Part shown: piece by piece, positions 1 through 11,234 of the stretch
Layout: each line of letters starts with the position of its first letter
Numbering within the stretch: the first letter of the stretch is position 1
Notes under the pieces: generated by a model
What the model was told of the DNA's origin: nothing
Seen by the model: only the letters and a program-made list of their open reading frames with translations
The model's database searches: none
Source of the DNA: Candidatus Symbiopectobacterium endolongispinus
GTDB taxonomy: Bacteria; Pseudomonadota; Gammaproteobacteria; Enterobacterales; Enterobacteriaceae
Length of the DNA stretch: 64,000 nucleotides
Assembly: GCF_018777385.1 (NCBI RefSeq)
Contig: NZ_JAFJYB010000003.1
Coordinates: 186,001-250,000 of the forward strand
Direction of reading: 5' to 3'
Program-made: the position numbers and the translations under genes

Positions 1-2
1 AT

Positions 3-2468
3 AACTTCTCCACGGTATACGATCTGAACCGGGGGTTTTTTGTCGATGGTGCCTGGCAGTGCATGATGGATTTCGGTATCCGCAATCAGGCACTGGATCG
101 CGATAATTTGTTGCAGAACCTGCAAGAACGTTTTGCCGATAAAAAGCATGCGATGCAAGGCGAATGGCGCGATGAAACGGTGTATTGGATAACCGCGGCC
201 TCCGATCCCGATATCGGCTATCTGTATGCCATTGCACCGATTTATAAAGGGGATCGTCTGGAAACCCTAATGGGCATCGAGCAAACCATCCGTCTGGATG
301 ATTTTGTTGCTGCAGGCAAATTTACGGTCGGTGCCAAGCTGCTCGATCAGTTCAATCAGCCGTTGCTGCAATTTACCGATAAAGAGCGCAATGGCTCTAT
401 GACGTCCAGCTACCCGAACGATCGCACCTATTTTGGTTATATGGACGGTTACGACGAAATTATCCTGAAGAAAGCCTTACCGCCAACCACCTTTAATATC
501 GTCTATTTTATGCCGTTCAGCGTGCTGCTCTCGCAGTTAAACGCGCTGATTATCAACATCGTGTTGTTAAACCTGCTCTCTGCGCTGGTGCTGTTTATTC
601 TCGCCCGGACATTCGAACGCAAGATGTTTCTGCCTGCGCAAATTAACGCTTTTCAGTTGGAAGAGAACGAGCAGTTTAACCGTAAAATCGTGGCCTCTGC
701 GCCGGTAGGCATCTGTATTTTGCGCATCAGCGACGGCACTAACCTGCTTAGCAACGAACTGGCGCATAACTACCTGAATTTGTTAACCCATGAAGACCGA
801 CTCAAGATCACGCGCATTATCTGTGAACAGCAATCAAAATATGTCGATGTGGTTACCAGCAGGAACCATCACCTGCAAATCAGTTTCGTTCATTCTCGCT
901 ATCGTAATGAAAATGTGGCGATTTGCGTGCTCTCCGATGTGAGCGCGCGGGTCAAGATGGAAGAGTCTCTGCAAGAAATGGCCAATGCGGATGAACAGGC
1001 GAGCCAGTCTAAATCGATGTTTTTGGCCACAGTCAGCCATGAACTGCGCACGCCGCTGTACGGGATTATCGGTAATCTGGATTTGCTCCGCACCAAAAGC
1101 CTGTCGAAAGATGCGAATCGATTAGCGGCAGCGATGCAGAACTCCTCGGCACTGCTGCTCAAAATCATCAGCGATATTCTCGACTTTTCCAAGATAGAGT
1201 CGGAACAGCTTAAAATTGAACCCGCTATTTTTACCCCACAGGAAGTGGTCAGCCACATTACCAGCAACTATCTGCCGCTGGTGGTGCGAAAAAATCTGAC
1301 GCTCTACTGCTTTATCTATCCGCCGGTGCCGGCAACGTTGTCGGGTGATCCAGTACGTTTGCAGCAGGTGCTCTCTAATCTGGTGAGCAATGCGATTAAA
1401 TTTACCGATACCGTCTGCATTATTTTTCAGGTGTGTTGCACCGACGGCTATCTCGAATTTTGGGTACGGGATACTGGCGCGGGGATTAATCCTCGCGAGG
1501 CGCTCAAGCTGTTTGATCCCTTTTTCCAGGCGGGTAGCGGCGTTCAGCGCCATTTTCAAGGGACCGGGTTGGGGTTAGCCATCTGTGAAAAGCTGGTGAA
1601 CCTGATGGATGGCGACATGTCACTGATATCGGAACCCGGGCTGGGCAGTCAGTTTGGCATTCGTATTCCGCTCTATCAGGCACATTACGACGTCCCGACG
1701 CTCAGCGATGCGCTCAGGCAGAAAACCTGCTGGCTGAGGATACGTAATGCCAGTCTTGAGCACAACGCGCTCAGTTTACTGCAACAATATGGTCTCTCAG
1801 CGGCCCGTTATTCTGACCAGACTGTTCATGAGGACGACATCGTCATCAGCGATTACCCGCAGGCTACGCCGCCGCTTTCGCGCTGGAGCGTGCTGTTTAG
1901 TCACGTGCACATCGGCAGTGCGCAGGAGAGTGAGGCAGGGCGCTGGGTCATCAGTACCGCCGGATTGCCGGATTTGCCGGCGTTGCTGGAATGCCTGTGC
2001 CGTAACAAAGACGGAGAAGAGGGGGCGCTGGCCGTGCCGAGTACACGTGCCCAAACGCACTATAACCTGGTGGACAATAGCGATATATTGATTCTGGTGG
2101 TGGACGATCATCCGATCAACAGTCGTTTGCTCGCCGATCAGCTTGGATCGTTGGGTTATCAGGTCATTACCGCTAATGACGGCGTGGATGCGTTAAGCAC
2201 GCAGGCAAAGCAAACGACTGATATTGTGCTGACCGATGTCAACATGCCGAATATGGATGGCTATACGCTGACGCGCACCCTGCGCGCGCAACGCTGGGAA
2301 GCGCCCGTGATTGGCGTCACCGCCAACGCACTCGCGGAAGAACGACAACGTTGTTTGTCGGCGGGGATGGACAACTGTTTATCGAAACCGGTTACGTTGG
2401 ATGTACTGCAACAGTGTTTGGCGCAGTACAGTCTTCAAGTGCGTGAACAGCGGAGTAGCGCAACGTAG
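3..2468 (+). CDS. rcsC: Rcs phosphorelay hybrid sensor kinase RcsC (5' end outside window)
   Basis: Inner-membrane hybrid kinase that passes phosphate through RcsD to RcsB in the envelope-stress relay. The reading frame is open from base 3, so the N-terminus lies upstream. About 821 residues are visible: the periplasmic part, a membrane segment near residues 165-200, the HisKA dimerisation helix with the phospho-accepting His in SHELRTP (codon at 1038), the HATPase core with the GTGLGLAI box, the RcsC-specific alpha/beta/loop domain, and a C-terminal receiver with ILVVDDH and the phospho-Asp in LTDVNMP (codon at 2235). It ends with TAG and converges on rcsB, as in E. coli. No lesion is seen in the visible part, although its partner RcsD is frameshifted. 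Confidence 0.95.
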   Translation, partial: NFSTVYDLNRGFFVDGAWQCMMDFGIRNQALDRDNLLQNLQERFADKKHAMQGEWRDETVYWITAASDPDIGYLYAIAPIYKGDRLETLMGIEQTIRLDDFVAAGKFTVGAKLLDQFNQPLLQFTDKERNGSMTSSYPNDRTYFGYMDGYDEIILKKALPPTTFNIVYFMPFSVLLSQLNALIINIVLLNLLSALVLFILARTFERKMFLPAQINAFQLEENEQFNRKIVASAPVGICILRISDGTNLLSNELAHNYLNLLTHEDRLKITRIICEQQSKYVDVVTSRNHHLQISFVHSRYRNENVAICVLSDVSARVKMEESLQEMANADEQASQSKSMFLATVSHELRTPLYGIIGNLDLLRTKSLSKDANRLAAAMQNSSALLLKIISDILDFSKIESEQLKIEPAIFTPQEVVSHITSNYLPLVVRKNLTLYCFIYPPVPATLSGDPVRLQQVLSNLVSNAIKFTDTVCIIFQVCCTDGYLEFWVRDTGAGINPREALKLFDPFFQAGSGVQRHFQGTGLGLAICEKLVNLMDGDMSLISEPGLGSQFGIRIPLYQAHYDVPTLSDALRQKTCWLRIRNASLEHNALSLLQQYGLSAARYSDQTVHEDDIVISDYPQATPPLSRWSVLFSHVHIGSAQESEAGRWVISTAGLPDLPALLECLCRNKDGEEGALAVPSTRAQTHYNLVDNSDILILVVDDHPINSRLLADQLGSLGYQVITANDGVDALSTQAKQTTDIVLTDVNMPNMDGYTLTRTLRAQRWEAPVIGVTANALAEERQRCLSAGMDNCLSKPVTLDVLQQCLAQYSLQVREQRSSAT

Positions 2469-2487
2469 GAGTGTTAGTGGTAACGTT

Positions 2488-2515
2488 CGTCGTTCCTGGG
2501 TCAGCAGGAACGACG
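2488..2515. terminator. Convergent hairpin between rcsC and rcsB
   Basis: An 11-bp perfect inverted repeat (CGTCGTTCCTG / CAGGAACGACG) with a 6-base loop lies between the converging 3' ends of rcsC and rcsB. It has no T-run on either side, so it may act as an mRNA 3'-end stabiliser or a weak bidirectional terminator. Confidence 0.6.
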
Positions 2516-2546
2516 GGGTGAGCGCGTGAAAGTGAGAACTCAGCGC

Positions 2547-3200
2547 TTACGCACTTTCTCCCGGTTCGGCTCCGTTGATGTAAGATAGGTATTTCAGCAA
2601 GGCAATATCGTTATCAACACCCAGCTTGGTCATGGCAGATTTTTTCTGGCTACTGATGGTTTTGATGCTGCGGTTCAGCTTTTTAGCAATTTCCGTCACC
2701 AGAAAGCCTTCTGCAAACAGGCGCAGCACTTCGCTCTCTTTCGGTGACAGGCGCTTGTCGCCGTAACCGCTGGCGCTGATTTTTTCCAGCACCTTGGCAA
2801 CGCTATCCGGGGTGAATTTCTTGCCATTTTGCAAGGCAGCCAGCGCTTTGGGCAAATCGGTCGGTGCCCCTTGCTTCAATACAATACCTTCGATATCAAG
2901 ATCCAACACCGCGCTTAAAATGGCGGGGTTGTTGTTCATTGTCAGCACAATGATCGCCAGATGGGGGAAATGGCGTTTGATGTATTTGATCAGCGTGATG
3001 CCATCACCGTATTTATCGCCTGGCATGGATAAATCGGTAATTAAAACGTTGGCATCCAATTTCGGCAGGTGATTGATCAGCGATGTTGAGTCTTCAAACT
3101 CGCCCACCACGTTAACCCACTCAATTTGTTCAAGCGATTTTTTAATGCCAAAAAGGACAATCGGATGGTCGTCAGCGATAATTACGTTTAAATTACTCAT
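2547..3200 (-). CDS. rcsB: Response regulator RcsB
   Basis: Transcription factor of the Rcs relay, controlling capsule, motility and envelope genes. The 217-residue protein has a receiver domain with the acidic pair Asp10/Asp11, the phospho-Asp at residue 56 (LITDLSMPG) and the conserved Lys in the VLKQGA stretch. A C-terminal LuxR/FixJ helix-turn-helix follows from about residue 150 (LSPKESEVLRLFAEGF, then SIKTISSQK). Length matches E. coli RcsB to within one residue and no lesion is visible. It starts 8 bases after the rcsD stop and is probably co-transcribed with it. RcsB can act without RcsD through partners such as RcsA or acetyl phosphate, which could explain why it is intact. Confidence 0.96.
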   Translation of the reverse strand: MSNLNVIIADDHPIVLFGIKKSLEQIEWVNVVGEFEDSTSLINHLPKLDANVLITDLSMPGDKYGDGITLIKYIKRHFPHLAIIVLTMNNNPAILSAVLDLDIEGIVLKQGAPTDLPKALAALQNGKKFTPDSVAKVLEKISASGYGDKRLSPKESEVLRLFAEGFLVTEIAKKLNRSIKTISSQKKSAMTKLGVDNDIALLKYLSYINGAEPGESA

Positions 3201-3208
3201 CGTTTTAT

Positions 3209-5865
3209 TTACTCGTCTTGTTGGCCATTAGGCTGCAATAATACACGGACAAGTTCGTCGATCTCATCAATATCATGTTTGATTTCTTTACTCGCCTGTT
3301 CGGTAATATGCCACTCAAGTTGTTCACACAATTGTTTGCCAGGGTGCAAGTTTAGCATAGCAAACACCCCCTTAAGTCGATGCGCCGTTTGTGCCAGCGT
3401 TGAAAAGTCTCCTGTTTCTGCATCAGTATACAGTTTGACAATGTCGTCGGGTACCGTTTCAACGAACAGCGAAAAATAGTCGCTGGCTTTTAGTTGCCGG
3501 GCGTATTCGTGAATATCCGTCGGCGCAGCATCCTGCGTAGCGACCTCAAATTGTTGCTCAATCAAGGTCAATACGGCATCTTGCAGCAGCTGACTGATAT
3601 TAAAATTGGTGCGTAATCGACGCGGCGCCAGTAAGGTCACTTGGGTATCCTCACCGTTCACCAGCAGCGTGTTATCCGCCATTTTTGCTTCATCATCGAC
3701 AATACGCAGATCGAACTCCTGGGGCATCTGGCGCTCATCGGCGTTGACACATTCGGCCCCCCAACTACAGGGCAGGTGCTGCACGATCAGACGTACCTCA
3801 TTGGCGGTGATGTCTAACAGCACCGTCATGTCTTCCAGCAGTTTTTCGTCTTCATCTGCGCTGTTGGTGCTGGCGGGCAACGTGACCGTCAACTGATAGT
3901 GCGTGCCGAGATCTTGTTTACAGGAGATACTCAGCTCGCCACCAAGCTTACGCGCGAGTTGATGGCACAGGAACAGTGCAAATCCCGAATTTTGTTGGGA
4001 GCGATCCGCCGATGGCACCGTTAGCCAGGGGTGGCGCAGATTATCCAGTTCTGCCGCTGACATGCGGGTGCCAGTATCGCTGAGCCGGATAGCGAGTTTG
4101 TCCGCCTGCTCGGCATCAGCTTCCAGCGTGAGCGTTATCTTGCCGTAATCCGTATTGGTGATGGCGTAATCGAGCAGCAGCAGCGCTTTTCGCAGCATGG
4201 CCATGTCGCCCACATATAAACGTTGTGGTTCTAAGCGGTAGTGATGAAACAGGTGCAGCCCTTTTTGGGAAAGACGCGGCAGGCTCGCAAGCAGCAAGCT
4301 ATCCATCATCGCAAGGGGAGAAAAGGGCACCACGTCCGGTTGCCATGTGTCGCTGCCGAGCCGGCCATGGAGTGCAATATTATCCAGTAGCGCGATCGTT
4401 TGTGCCGTTTCATCTGAGGCTTTACGTAACAATCTGGTGCGAATATCGTCATACGCTGTTTGTGCCAGGGACAGCAAATGTTGCTGTAAAGCCTGCATTG
4501 GCGTATGCAGCTCCTGACGAAGATTGGTTAACAGCCGTTGGCGCGCCAGCACGTTTTTGTCATATTCGCGCTGCGCCAATTGCATCTTTTTATGCACCAG
4601 GATTTCTTTATCCTGCTCGCGAATCAGAAACAGGTTGTGCTCTGGCATCTGCGGGTGGCTGAACTGCAAAATCTCGTACATCTCGTTGTTGATGGTTGCC
4701 TGCACCACGCCCTGATGCTCGCGCGCCATCGCGGCGATTTTCTCCAAACTCAGGTGGGGCAACAGATGCTCGGCAATGGCGTTTTGTACCACCACGCGGT
4801 TGGCAGAAAAATCATAAACCAGAATGCCAATCGGAACGCGTTTAACGATCTCCTGATAAAGCGCCTGCTGTTTCCGCAAGCGCGGTGACGGATCGTCGCG
4901 CGCATTGCGGTTGGGCTGACGCCACAGGTAGAACCCAGTCAGGGTTAGCGCCAGCAGCGCCAGATTTAGCAGCAGCAACCAGATATTATTACGCGCCATA
5001 TCGGCAGCGAATTGCCGCAAAGGTAACTGATAAACGATATTCACCGGCGCATTAACCAGCGGTGCGGCCACCTCTAACAGCGAACCGTTTAGCTGAACGC
5101 GGGTCGTATCCTCGTTATTGGTAAATGCTTCACTGCTGGTTCCCACGGTGTCCGCGCGCAGGATGAAATTGTCGCTCGACAGCGTATGTGGGATCAGATC
5201 GTTGATGGGCAAATCAAAGGCAATGATGGTCGCCAGATGGCCCGGCTGGTTTAAGGTGGTGCGCAGTGTAAAATAGTAGTCATTATAAAAGCGCAGCTTG
5301 CGGATGGGAGAGAAACTCTCGCGTTCATCAAGCGCGTTTGACTGTTGCAGCATCTCCGTGAGTCTGGCTTCGGCAATCGCGGTGATATAGCTGCCGCGAA
5401 ACTGTGCGGAAATGTCTTTCAGTATCTGCGTGGAAATCATGCTCAGGCTGTTATCTACACCATTGAGGTAGTACAGGAGTAGATATCGCTCTCGGCACCC
5501 CACAGGATATCGAGATAACGTGAAATCTTGCGCACCGCGCTCAGCGTTGATTTATCGTGCTGACCAAAGATGAGCACATCGGTTTTCTGGCCGTTTTTTT
5601 CCACATAGAACACATCCGGCAGCAGACTGATGGCATTGACGCTATCTTCCCCGCCAGCGGCGGCGTCGTTGTTCAGATTGCTATAGATTTGGTAAGTTAA
5701 AAAACGGTAGGTATCTATACGCTTTTGCATCCCAAGCGCGAGGGTGTTGAGCGTAGATTTCTTCTCTGCCAACCAGTTGTTCACGATATTGTAGCTCAGC
5801 GTGCCGGTTGTCAGCAGTAGCAACAGGGCGAACAAGGTAAGGTAGCGAAGCAGACTCGCAGGCAT
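3209..5865 (-). pseudogene. rcsD: Phosphotransfer protein RcsD, single-base deletion
   Basis: RcsD is the membrane histidine phosphotransfer protein linking RcsC to RcsB. The first frame (5865-5455) holds the N-terminal membrane segment and part of the periplasmic domain, ending in ...DILWGAES. The second frame continues with LLLYYLNGVDNSL and holds a second membrane segment (about 5000-4920), the kinase-like domain and the C-terminal HPt domain with its phospho-His (TAHRLKGV). Between WGAE and YYLNG there are 17 bases where the E. coli protein needs 18, so one base has been lost within 5474-5490. Translation could in principle restart inside, but the product would lack the first membrane segment. 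The HPt part is well preserved, suggesting a recent lesion. Confidence 0.9.
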
Positions 5866-6195
5866 GATAACAGTTCCTACTTGGCAGAGCGTAAGATAAG
5901 AAAATGAAATGCATTGACCTTAGTCAGCAACAAATAAGGGCAACCTGCTCCTTGTGCGGTCTCTTTTGTCTCCGCGTTCTTGATTTGGCATTGCGCTTCT
6001 CGCGTTACTTTGCCCATGTTCCACGCACCACCTTCTCTTTGTCCGGCTCCCTTTTTATCATAACTTCCTCACTGAATCGAAATTTCCTCAATCCGGTAGT
6101 GTAACTTCCGATATTAATCGGAACAGTTAACCCTTTTTGCTGTGATATTCGCCAATGGTGAAAGGGGAGTCTTAGGTGGTAATAGGTATGGGGGC
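5866..6195. other. Intergenic region upstream of rcsD
   Basis: No gene is recognised here. It should hold the rcsD promoter on the minus strand. The open frames in this stretch show no family resemblance. Confidence 0.4.
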
Positions 6196-6254
6196 AAAAA
6201 AAGCCGGTAAAAACCGGCTAAAGGATCGGAAATTGGGAAATAAATGATGATAGC
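6196..6254 (-). ncRNA. micF: MicF small antisense RNA
   Basis: MicF represses ompF and other mRNAs by base pairing through its 5' end. The minus-strand sequence starting at 6254 reads GCTATCATCATT, identical to the conserved 5' seed of E. coli MicF. It is followed by an AT-rich stretch and a rho-independent terminator: stem AGCCGG/CCGGCT at 6202-6219, then seven U at 6202-6196. A -10 like box (TAAAAT on the minus strand, 6266-6261) lies six bases upstream of the start. The position, upstream of rcsD and on the same strand, is that of micF in E. coli. At about 59 nt it is shorter than the E. coli RNA. No ompC gene is visible next to it in this window. Confidence 0.8.
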
Positions 6255-6457
6255 GACCTCATTTTACCGCGTTGTGTTCGCCGCTTTTGTAGATTGATGC
6301 GATTAATTATTGCGCGATAGTATCCATAATGCGCGGCACCCGTTTGCTGTTGTGCTTGTTTACAATGATTTGGCCATATATAGCACGGAAGCCTGCCTCA
6401 CATCATCCGTTTTTTGCCGTATAATCCCGTGCTTTACGTTTGAGCTTTGGGGTAAGG

Positions 6458-7798
6458 GTGAAACAACTTTCTCACTTGTTGCGTCGTATGCAGCAGGTAT
6501 TGCGTGAACCGCAGCCAGCATTGCCGGGAAGTCGACAACTCGTCGTCCCTTTGCCCATGGATGTCGCTGCGACAGAAGAGAGTGAGCCGTCATTGTTGCC
6601 TTGGTTGGCCACCCAGCCTGTTTATCCCCAGTTTTACTGGCAGCACCGGCAGGAGCCGGAAGAAGCTGCCGTGTGCGGTATCGTACGCGGTTTTCGCCAT
6701 ATCAGTGATGCCGAGGGTTTTTTTCAGCGTCATCGCAATGCGCCGGATGTGCGTTTCTGAGGGCTCAACGGCTTTGAGCACACCACTGTGGAAGGGGGAG
6801 AATCGGCTGACTATCTCTTTTTACCGCGCGTTGAAGTCATTCGTCAGGGCAACCAACTGAGCCTCAAGGTGAATCTGTTCAGTGAGACCTCATTGCAGGC
6901 GGATGCCGATGAAGCCGCCGCGTTTATCAAATTCCTGTTGTCCACGCATCCCATTGCGCCGCTGACCAGTCGCACTGTGGCGCAAGAGCATCAACCTTCG
7001 CGGGAAGGGTGGGTTAGCATGCTCGAACAGGCACTGGCGAGTATTGCCGCCGATGAGATGGCAAAAGTGGTTTTGGCGCGCTGTACCACGCTGACGTTGT
7101 CGCAGCCGCTGCGCGCGGCAAGTATGATGGCCGCCAGCCTCGCCGCCAATCATCGCTGCTTTCACTTTATGCTGGCCCACAATGCTGAACAGGCTTTTAT
7201 GGGCTCCAGCTCTGAGCGCCTTTACTTACGCCAGGGGATGACCCTGAACACGGAAGCGCTGACCGGAACGGTCGCCAGCGATGACAACCACCGCACCGCC
7301 GAGACGCTCGCGCAGTGGTTGATGAACGACAGAAAAAACCAGTGCGAAAACCAATTCGTGGTGGACGATATCTGCCAACGGTTACAGCACTCCGCCGCCG
7401 CGTTGGATGTTATGCCCCCGGAAGTGATAAGGTTGCGTAAAGTGCAATATTTGCGCCGCGCGATCCGAGCCACGCTGCATCAGGCTTCTGATACCGCCTG
7501 CCTGAATGATTTGCAGCCGACTGCGGCGGTGGCTGGGTTGCCCCGCCAGGCAGCGCGTGCGTTTATTCGTCAGGTTGAGCCGTTTATGCACGGCTGGTAT
7601 GCCGGTTCTGCCGGTTATCTTTCACTGGCGCAGGCGGAATTTTGCGTTGCCTTACGTTCAGCAGAGATCAATGGCGATAAAATAAACCTCTATGCCGGTG
7701 CTGGCATTTTGCCGGGATCTGATCCAGAGCAAGAATGGGTAGAGCTGGATAACAAAGCGGCAGGGTTAAAGACACTATTCGACGGCGAAGTGTCATAG
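6458..7798 (+). pseudogene. menF: Isochorismate synthase MenF, internal stop codon
   Basis: MenF converts chorismate to isochorismate for menaquinone synthesis. The best start is GTG 6458, preceded by a GGGGTAAG ribosome site. The frame is uninterrupted except for TGA at 6758-6760, exactly where the family has Trp (DLRIWGLN in E. coli, DVRF-stop-GLN here), so a TGG to TGA transition is the likely cause. Downstream of the stop the chorismate-binding domain is well conserved (QCENQFVVDDICQR, QPTAAVAGLPR, WYAGSAGYLS, SDPEQEW). An internal ATG at 6788 could restart translation and yield a protein lacking about 110 residues. It is the first gene of a damaged men operon. Confidence 0.93.
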
Positions 7799-7904
7799 TT
7801 TTGTTTTATCTTTGTTGTGCAGAGTGCGGGTTTATATCAAAGTCAGCCTCATGAAAAAAATATAATAAGCGGCATATCCTGAAATCAGAGCAGTCGAGTC
7901 CACC

Positions 7905-9620
7905 ATGTCAACAAGTGTATTTAATCGTCGCTGGGCCACATTATTGCTTGAGGCGTTGACTCGTCATGGCGTTCGCCATATTTGCATCGCGCCGGGCTCG
8001 CGCTCAACACCGTTAACGCTGGCCGCGGCTGCGCATGCCTCGGTAGTCTGCCATACCCATTTCGACGAACGTGGGTTGGGCCATCTTGCGTTTGGCTTAG
8101 CCAAGGCATCGCGTGAACCAGTGGCAATCATTGTGACGTCGGGTACGGCAACAGCCAATCTTTATCCGGCGATCATTGAAGCAGGGTTGACCGGGGAGCG
8201 GTTGGTGGTGCTGACTGCCGATCGTCCGCCCGAATTGATTGACTGTGGGGCCAATCAGGCCATTCGCCAGCAGGGTATGTATGCCTCTCACCCTACTCAG
8301 GTACTCAATCTGCCACGCCCGACGCCGGATTTGCCCGCACGCTGGCTGGTGTCGGCAATCGATGGAGCGGTGGGGGAATTAACCCACGGCGCGTTGCATA
8401 TCAACTGCCCTTTTGCTGAACCGCTGTATGGCCCAGATGACGACGATTTGTATCAGGACTGGCTGGCTACATTGGGCGGATGGTGGCAAACGCGCGCGCC
8501 CTGGCTGCGGGTAGCACATCAAACGGCGGTCGCAGTGGAGCCCGATTGGCCGCTGTGGCGTAAAAAGCGCGGAGTGGTTCTGGTGGGCCGGGTGACTGCG
8601 CAAGAAGGGGCACAACTGACGGCCTTGGCGGAAACGTTAGGTTGGCCGTTGATTGGCGATGCCCTCTCGCAAACTGGCCAACCGTTGCCTTATGCGGATT
8701 TATGGCTGGCGCATCCGACCGCTGCGCAGCAATTGCAGGCGGCCGAGGTGGTATTGCAATTTGGTGGGAGTCTGACTGGAAAACGCGTGTTGCATTGGCG
8801 GGAGCACTGCTGCCCGCAAGAGTTCTGGCTGATTGACCCGATGCCGGGGCGGCTCGATCCTGCCCACCATCGCGGGCGTCGTCTGGCGGCCCCCGTCAGT
8901 GACTGGCTTAATGCCCATCCGGCGCACGCGCAGGCACCGTGGGCGCATGGATTGTCGGCGTGCGTAGAGGCGGTCCGTAATTATGTGGCCGCGCGGTTGG
9001 CGGGACCCTTTGGCGAAGCGCCATTGGCACACCGTGTGGCGGCGCTGCTACCGCCAAATGGTCAACTATTTGCGGACAATAGCCTGGTGATTCGCCTGAT
9101 CGATGCACTGGCGCAGTTGCCGGATGCTTATAACGTGTATGGCAATCGCGGTGCCAGCGGCATTGATGGCCTGATCGCCACGATGGCGGGAGTCCAGCGG
9201 GCAAACGGGTTACCGACGCTGGGGATTGTGGGCGATCTCTCCGCGCTATACGGCATGAATTCGCTGGCGTTGCTGCGTCAGGCACCGGCTCCGCTGGTGC
9301 TGATGGTGGTGAACGACAACGGCGGACATATTTTCTCTTTGCTGCCGACGCCCACTCAGGCGCGAGAAGCCTTTTATTGCATGCCGCAAGACGTGGAGTT
9401 TAGCCACGTTGCTGCCATGTTCGGACTGAACTACGTTCGAGCGGAAAGCTGGCAACAGGTGAGCGAAGCCACGGCGGCTTGCTGGGCACAAGGTGGCGTA
9501 ACCTTGCTGGAGGCCGTCGTCGAAGCCAAGGCGGGGGGGCTGACATGCTCAATCAACTCGCGACGCAGGTTGCCAGCGGTGAGATTGAAACACAGCTGGA
9601 AAGCGACATTGCTCGTTTAG
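7905..9620 (+). CDS. menD: MenD (SEPHCHC synthase), frameshifted at the 3' end
   Basis: MenD is the ThDP-dependent enzyme that joins 2-oxoglutarate to isochorismate. The frame holds the N-terminal domain ([29 protein letters not shown]) and the ThDP-binding C-terminal domain ([31 protein letters not shown]). After a G7 run at 9533-9539 the translated end ([11 protein letters not shown]...) no longer resembles MenD. Another frame gives [11 protein letters not shown] and ends at the TGA at 9635-9637, which overlaps the menH ATG. A G-run length change therefore replaces the last 30 or so residues. The catalytic core is complete, so partial activity cannot be excluded. Confidence 0.85.
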   Translation: MSTSVFNRRWATLLLEALTRHGVRHICIAPGSRSTPLTLAAAAHASVVCHTHFDERGLGHLAFGLAKASREPVAIIVTSGTATANLYPAIIEAGLTGERLVVLTADRPPELIDCGANQAIRQQGMYASHPTQVLNLPRPTPDLPARWLVSAIDGAVGELTHGALHINCPFAEPLYGPDDDDLYQDWLATLGGWWQTRAPWLRVAHQTAVAVEPDWPLWRKKRGVVLVGRVTAQEGAQLTALAETLGWPLIGDALSQTGQPLPYADLWLAHPTAAQQLQAAEVVLQFGGSLTGKRVLHWREHCCPQEFWLIDPMPGRLDPAHHRGRRLAAPVSDWLNAHPAHAQAPWAHGLSACVEAVRNYVAARLAGPFGEAPLAHRVAALLPPNGQLFADNSLVIRLIDALAQLPDAYNVYGNRGASGIDGLIATMAGVQRANGLPTLGIVGDLSALYGMNSLALLRQAPAPLVLMVVNDNGGHIFSLLPTPTQAREAFYCMPQDVEFSHVAAMFGLNYVRAESWQQVSEATAACWAQGGVTLLEAVVEAKAGGLTCSINSRRRLPAVRLKHSWKATLLV

Positions 9621-9633
9621 AACCGCTCCCACT

Positions 9634-10325
9634 ATGAGTGCTGGTCCCGCGATGAGCTTGCACTGCCTGCGTATTGCGCCTCCCGATGTTACGCCAGAGA
9701 CACCCTGGCTGGTGCTGTTGCATGGGTTGCTTGGTCGCGGTGATGACTGGCAGGCGCTGTGCCCGCTGTTGCCAGAGTGGCCCATTCTGCAAGTGGATTT
9801 ACCGGGCCATGGCGCTTCGACGTGCGTGCGTGTCCGTGATTTCAGTGAGATGCGTCAGCAGCTGGCGCTGACATTGTGCGCGCAGGGCATCACCCGTTAC
9901 TGGCTGATTGGCTATTCGTTAGGTGGGCGTATCGCAATGGATTTCGCGGCCTCTTGTGCAGGTGAAGCGGCGGAAGGATTACGTGGCCTGCTGGTGGAAG
10001 GCGGCAACCCTGGGTTGCAGGAAGATACAGAGCGTCAGGCGCGCATGGAGCACGATGCGCGTTGGGCGTGGCAGATATGCTGGAAGCCACCTCGCTAGGT
10101 CGGCAACCGTGGTTAGTGGATGCGGTGCGCCGTCGCGGTTTACCCTTTGGTTATTTGTGTGGCGCGCAGGATCAAAAATTTCAGGCTATTGCCCAGACAT
10201 ATCGCTTGCCGCTGTTGTCGGTTGCGCGGGCGGGCCACAATGCGCACCGTGCCAACCCGGCAGACTATGCACAACAGATACGTAGGTTTATCACTTTGCC
10301 CGACGCCGCACAGGCGCAGGGCTGA
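9634..10325 (+). pseudogene. menH: SHCHC synthase MenH with internal deletion
   Basis: MenH is the alpha/beta-hydrolase-fold lyase that removes pyruvate from the MenD product. The ATG overlaps the ancestral menD stop (ATGA). The N-terminal part has the LLHGLLGRGDDW oxyanion region and the nucleophile elbow GYSLGG. After ARMEHDARWA the sequence jumps directly to ADMLEATSLG, omitting about 45 codons present in E. coli MenH and changing frame near 10062-10072. The C-terminal frame then supplies the acid (LCGAQDQKF) and the His (ARAGHNAH). All three triad residues survive, but the product is cut and shifted, so it is dead. Confidence 0.9.
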
Positions 10326-10376
10326 TTATCTCTCTGCCACGGTAGCGCCCTGGCACCCTATGAAGGAAGGAACACC

Positions 10377-11234
10377 ATGCTTTATCCGAGTGAAGAACTG
10401 CTGTATGCCCCGGTTGAATGGCACGATTGCAGCGGTGATTTTGTCGATATTCTCTACCATAAATCGACGGACGGCATTGCCAAAATCACCATTAACCGCC
10501 CACAGGTGCGTAACGCGTTCCGTCCGCTGACGGTAAAAGAGATGCTCCAGGCGCTGGAAAATGCCAGCTACGATGACGGTATCGGCGTGATTATTCTTAC
10601 CGGTGCCGGTGACAAAGCGTTCTGTTCCGGTGGCGATCAGAAAGTGCGCGGCGATTACGGCGGCTGTCAGGACGACAGCGGCGTTCATCACCTCAATGTG
10701 CTGGATTTCCAGCGTCAGATCCGTACTTGTCCGAAACCGGTTGTGGCGATGGTTGCCGGTTACTCCATCGGTGGTGGTCATGTGTTGCACATGATGTGCG
10801 ATCTGACCATTGCCGCAGAAAATGCGATTTTCGGGCAAACCGGTCCGCGCGTTGGCTACTTTGACGGTGGGTGTGGCGCTTCTTACATGGCGCGTATCGT
10901 AGGCCAGAAAAAGGCGCGTGAAATCTGGTTCCTGTGCCGCCAATACGATGCGGCTCAGGCGCTGGATATGGGACTGGTCAACACTGTTGTGCCGTTGGCT
11001 TCCCTGGAGAAAGAAACGGTGCGCTGGTATCGCGAAATGCTGCAAAACAGCCCGATGGCGCTGCGCTGCCTGAAAGCGGCACTCAATGCCGATTGCGACG
11101 GCCAGGCAGGGCTTCAGGAGTTGGCTGGCAACGCGACCATGTTGTTCTACATGACGGATAAAGGGCAGGAAGGTCGTAACGCCTTCAACGAGAAACGTCA
11201 GCCCGACTTCGGCAAATTTAAGCGTAATCCATAA
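10377..11234 (+). CDS. menB: 1,4-dihydroxy-2-naphthoyl-CoA synthase MenB
   Basis: Crotonase-fold enzyme that closes the naphthoquinone ring from O-succinylbenzoyl-CoA. The 285 residues equal the E. coli length. Visible features are the CoA/oxyanion motifs [11 protein letters not shown] and [20 protein letters not shown], the active-site region [14 protein letters not shown] and the C-terminal FNEKRQPDF. An AAGGAAGG ribosome site precedes the ATG. It is the only undamaged gene of the six men genes. With MenC and MenE broken its substrate cannot be made, so its integrity probably reflects chance or recent pathway loss. Confidence 0.96.
   Translation: MLYPSEELLYAPVEWHDCSGDFVDILYHKSTDGIAKITINRPQVRNAFRPLTVKEMLQALENASYDDGIGVIILTGAGDKAFCSGGDQKVRGDYGGCQDDSGVHHLNVLDFQRQIRTCPKPVVAMVAGYSIGGGHVLHMMCDLTIAAENAIFGQTGPRVGYFDGGCGASYMARIVGQKKAREIWFLCRQYDAAQALDMGLVNTVVPLASLEKETVRWYREMLQNSPMALRCLKAALNADCDGQAGLQELAGNATMLFYMTDKGQEGRNAFNEKRQPDFGKFKRNP

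Noticed and set aside
3209-5503. Second RcsD frame as an independent intact kinase gene
   Set aside because: The join to the N-terminal frame differs by exactly one base, and the combined protein aligns with RcsD throughout.
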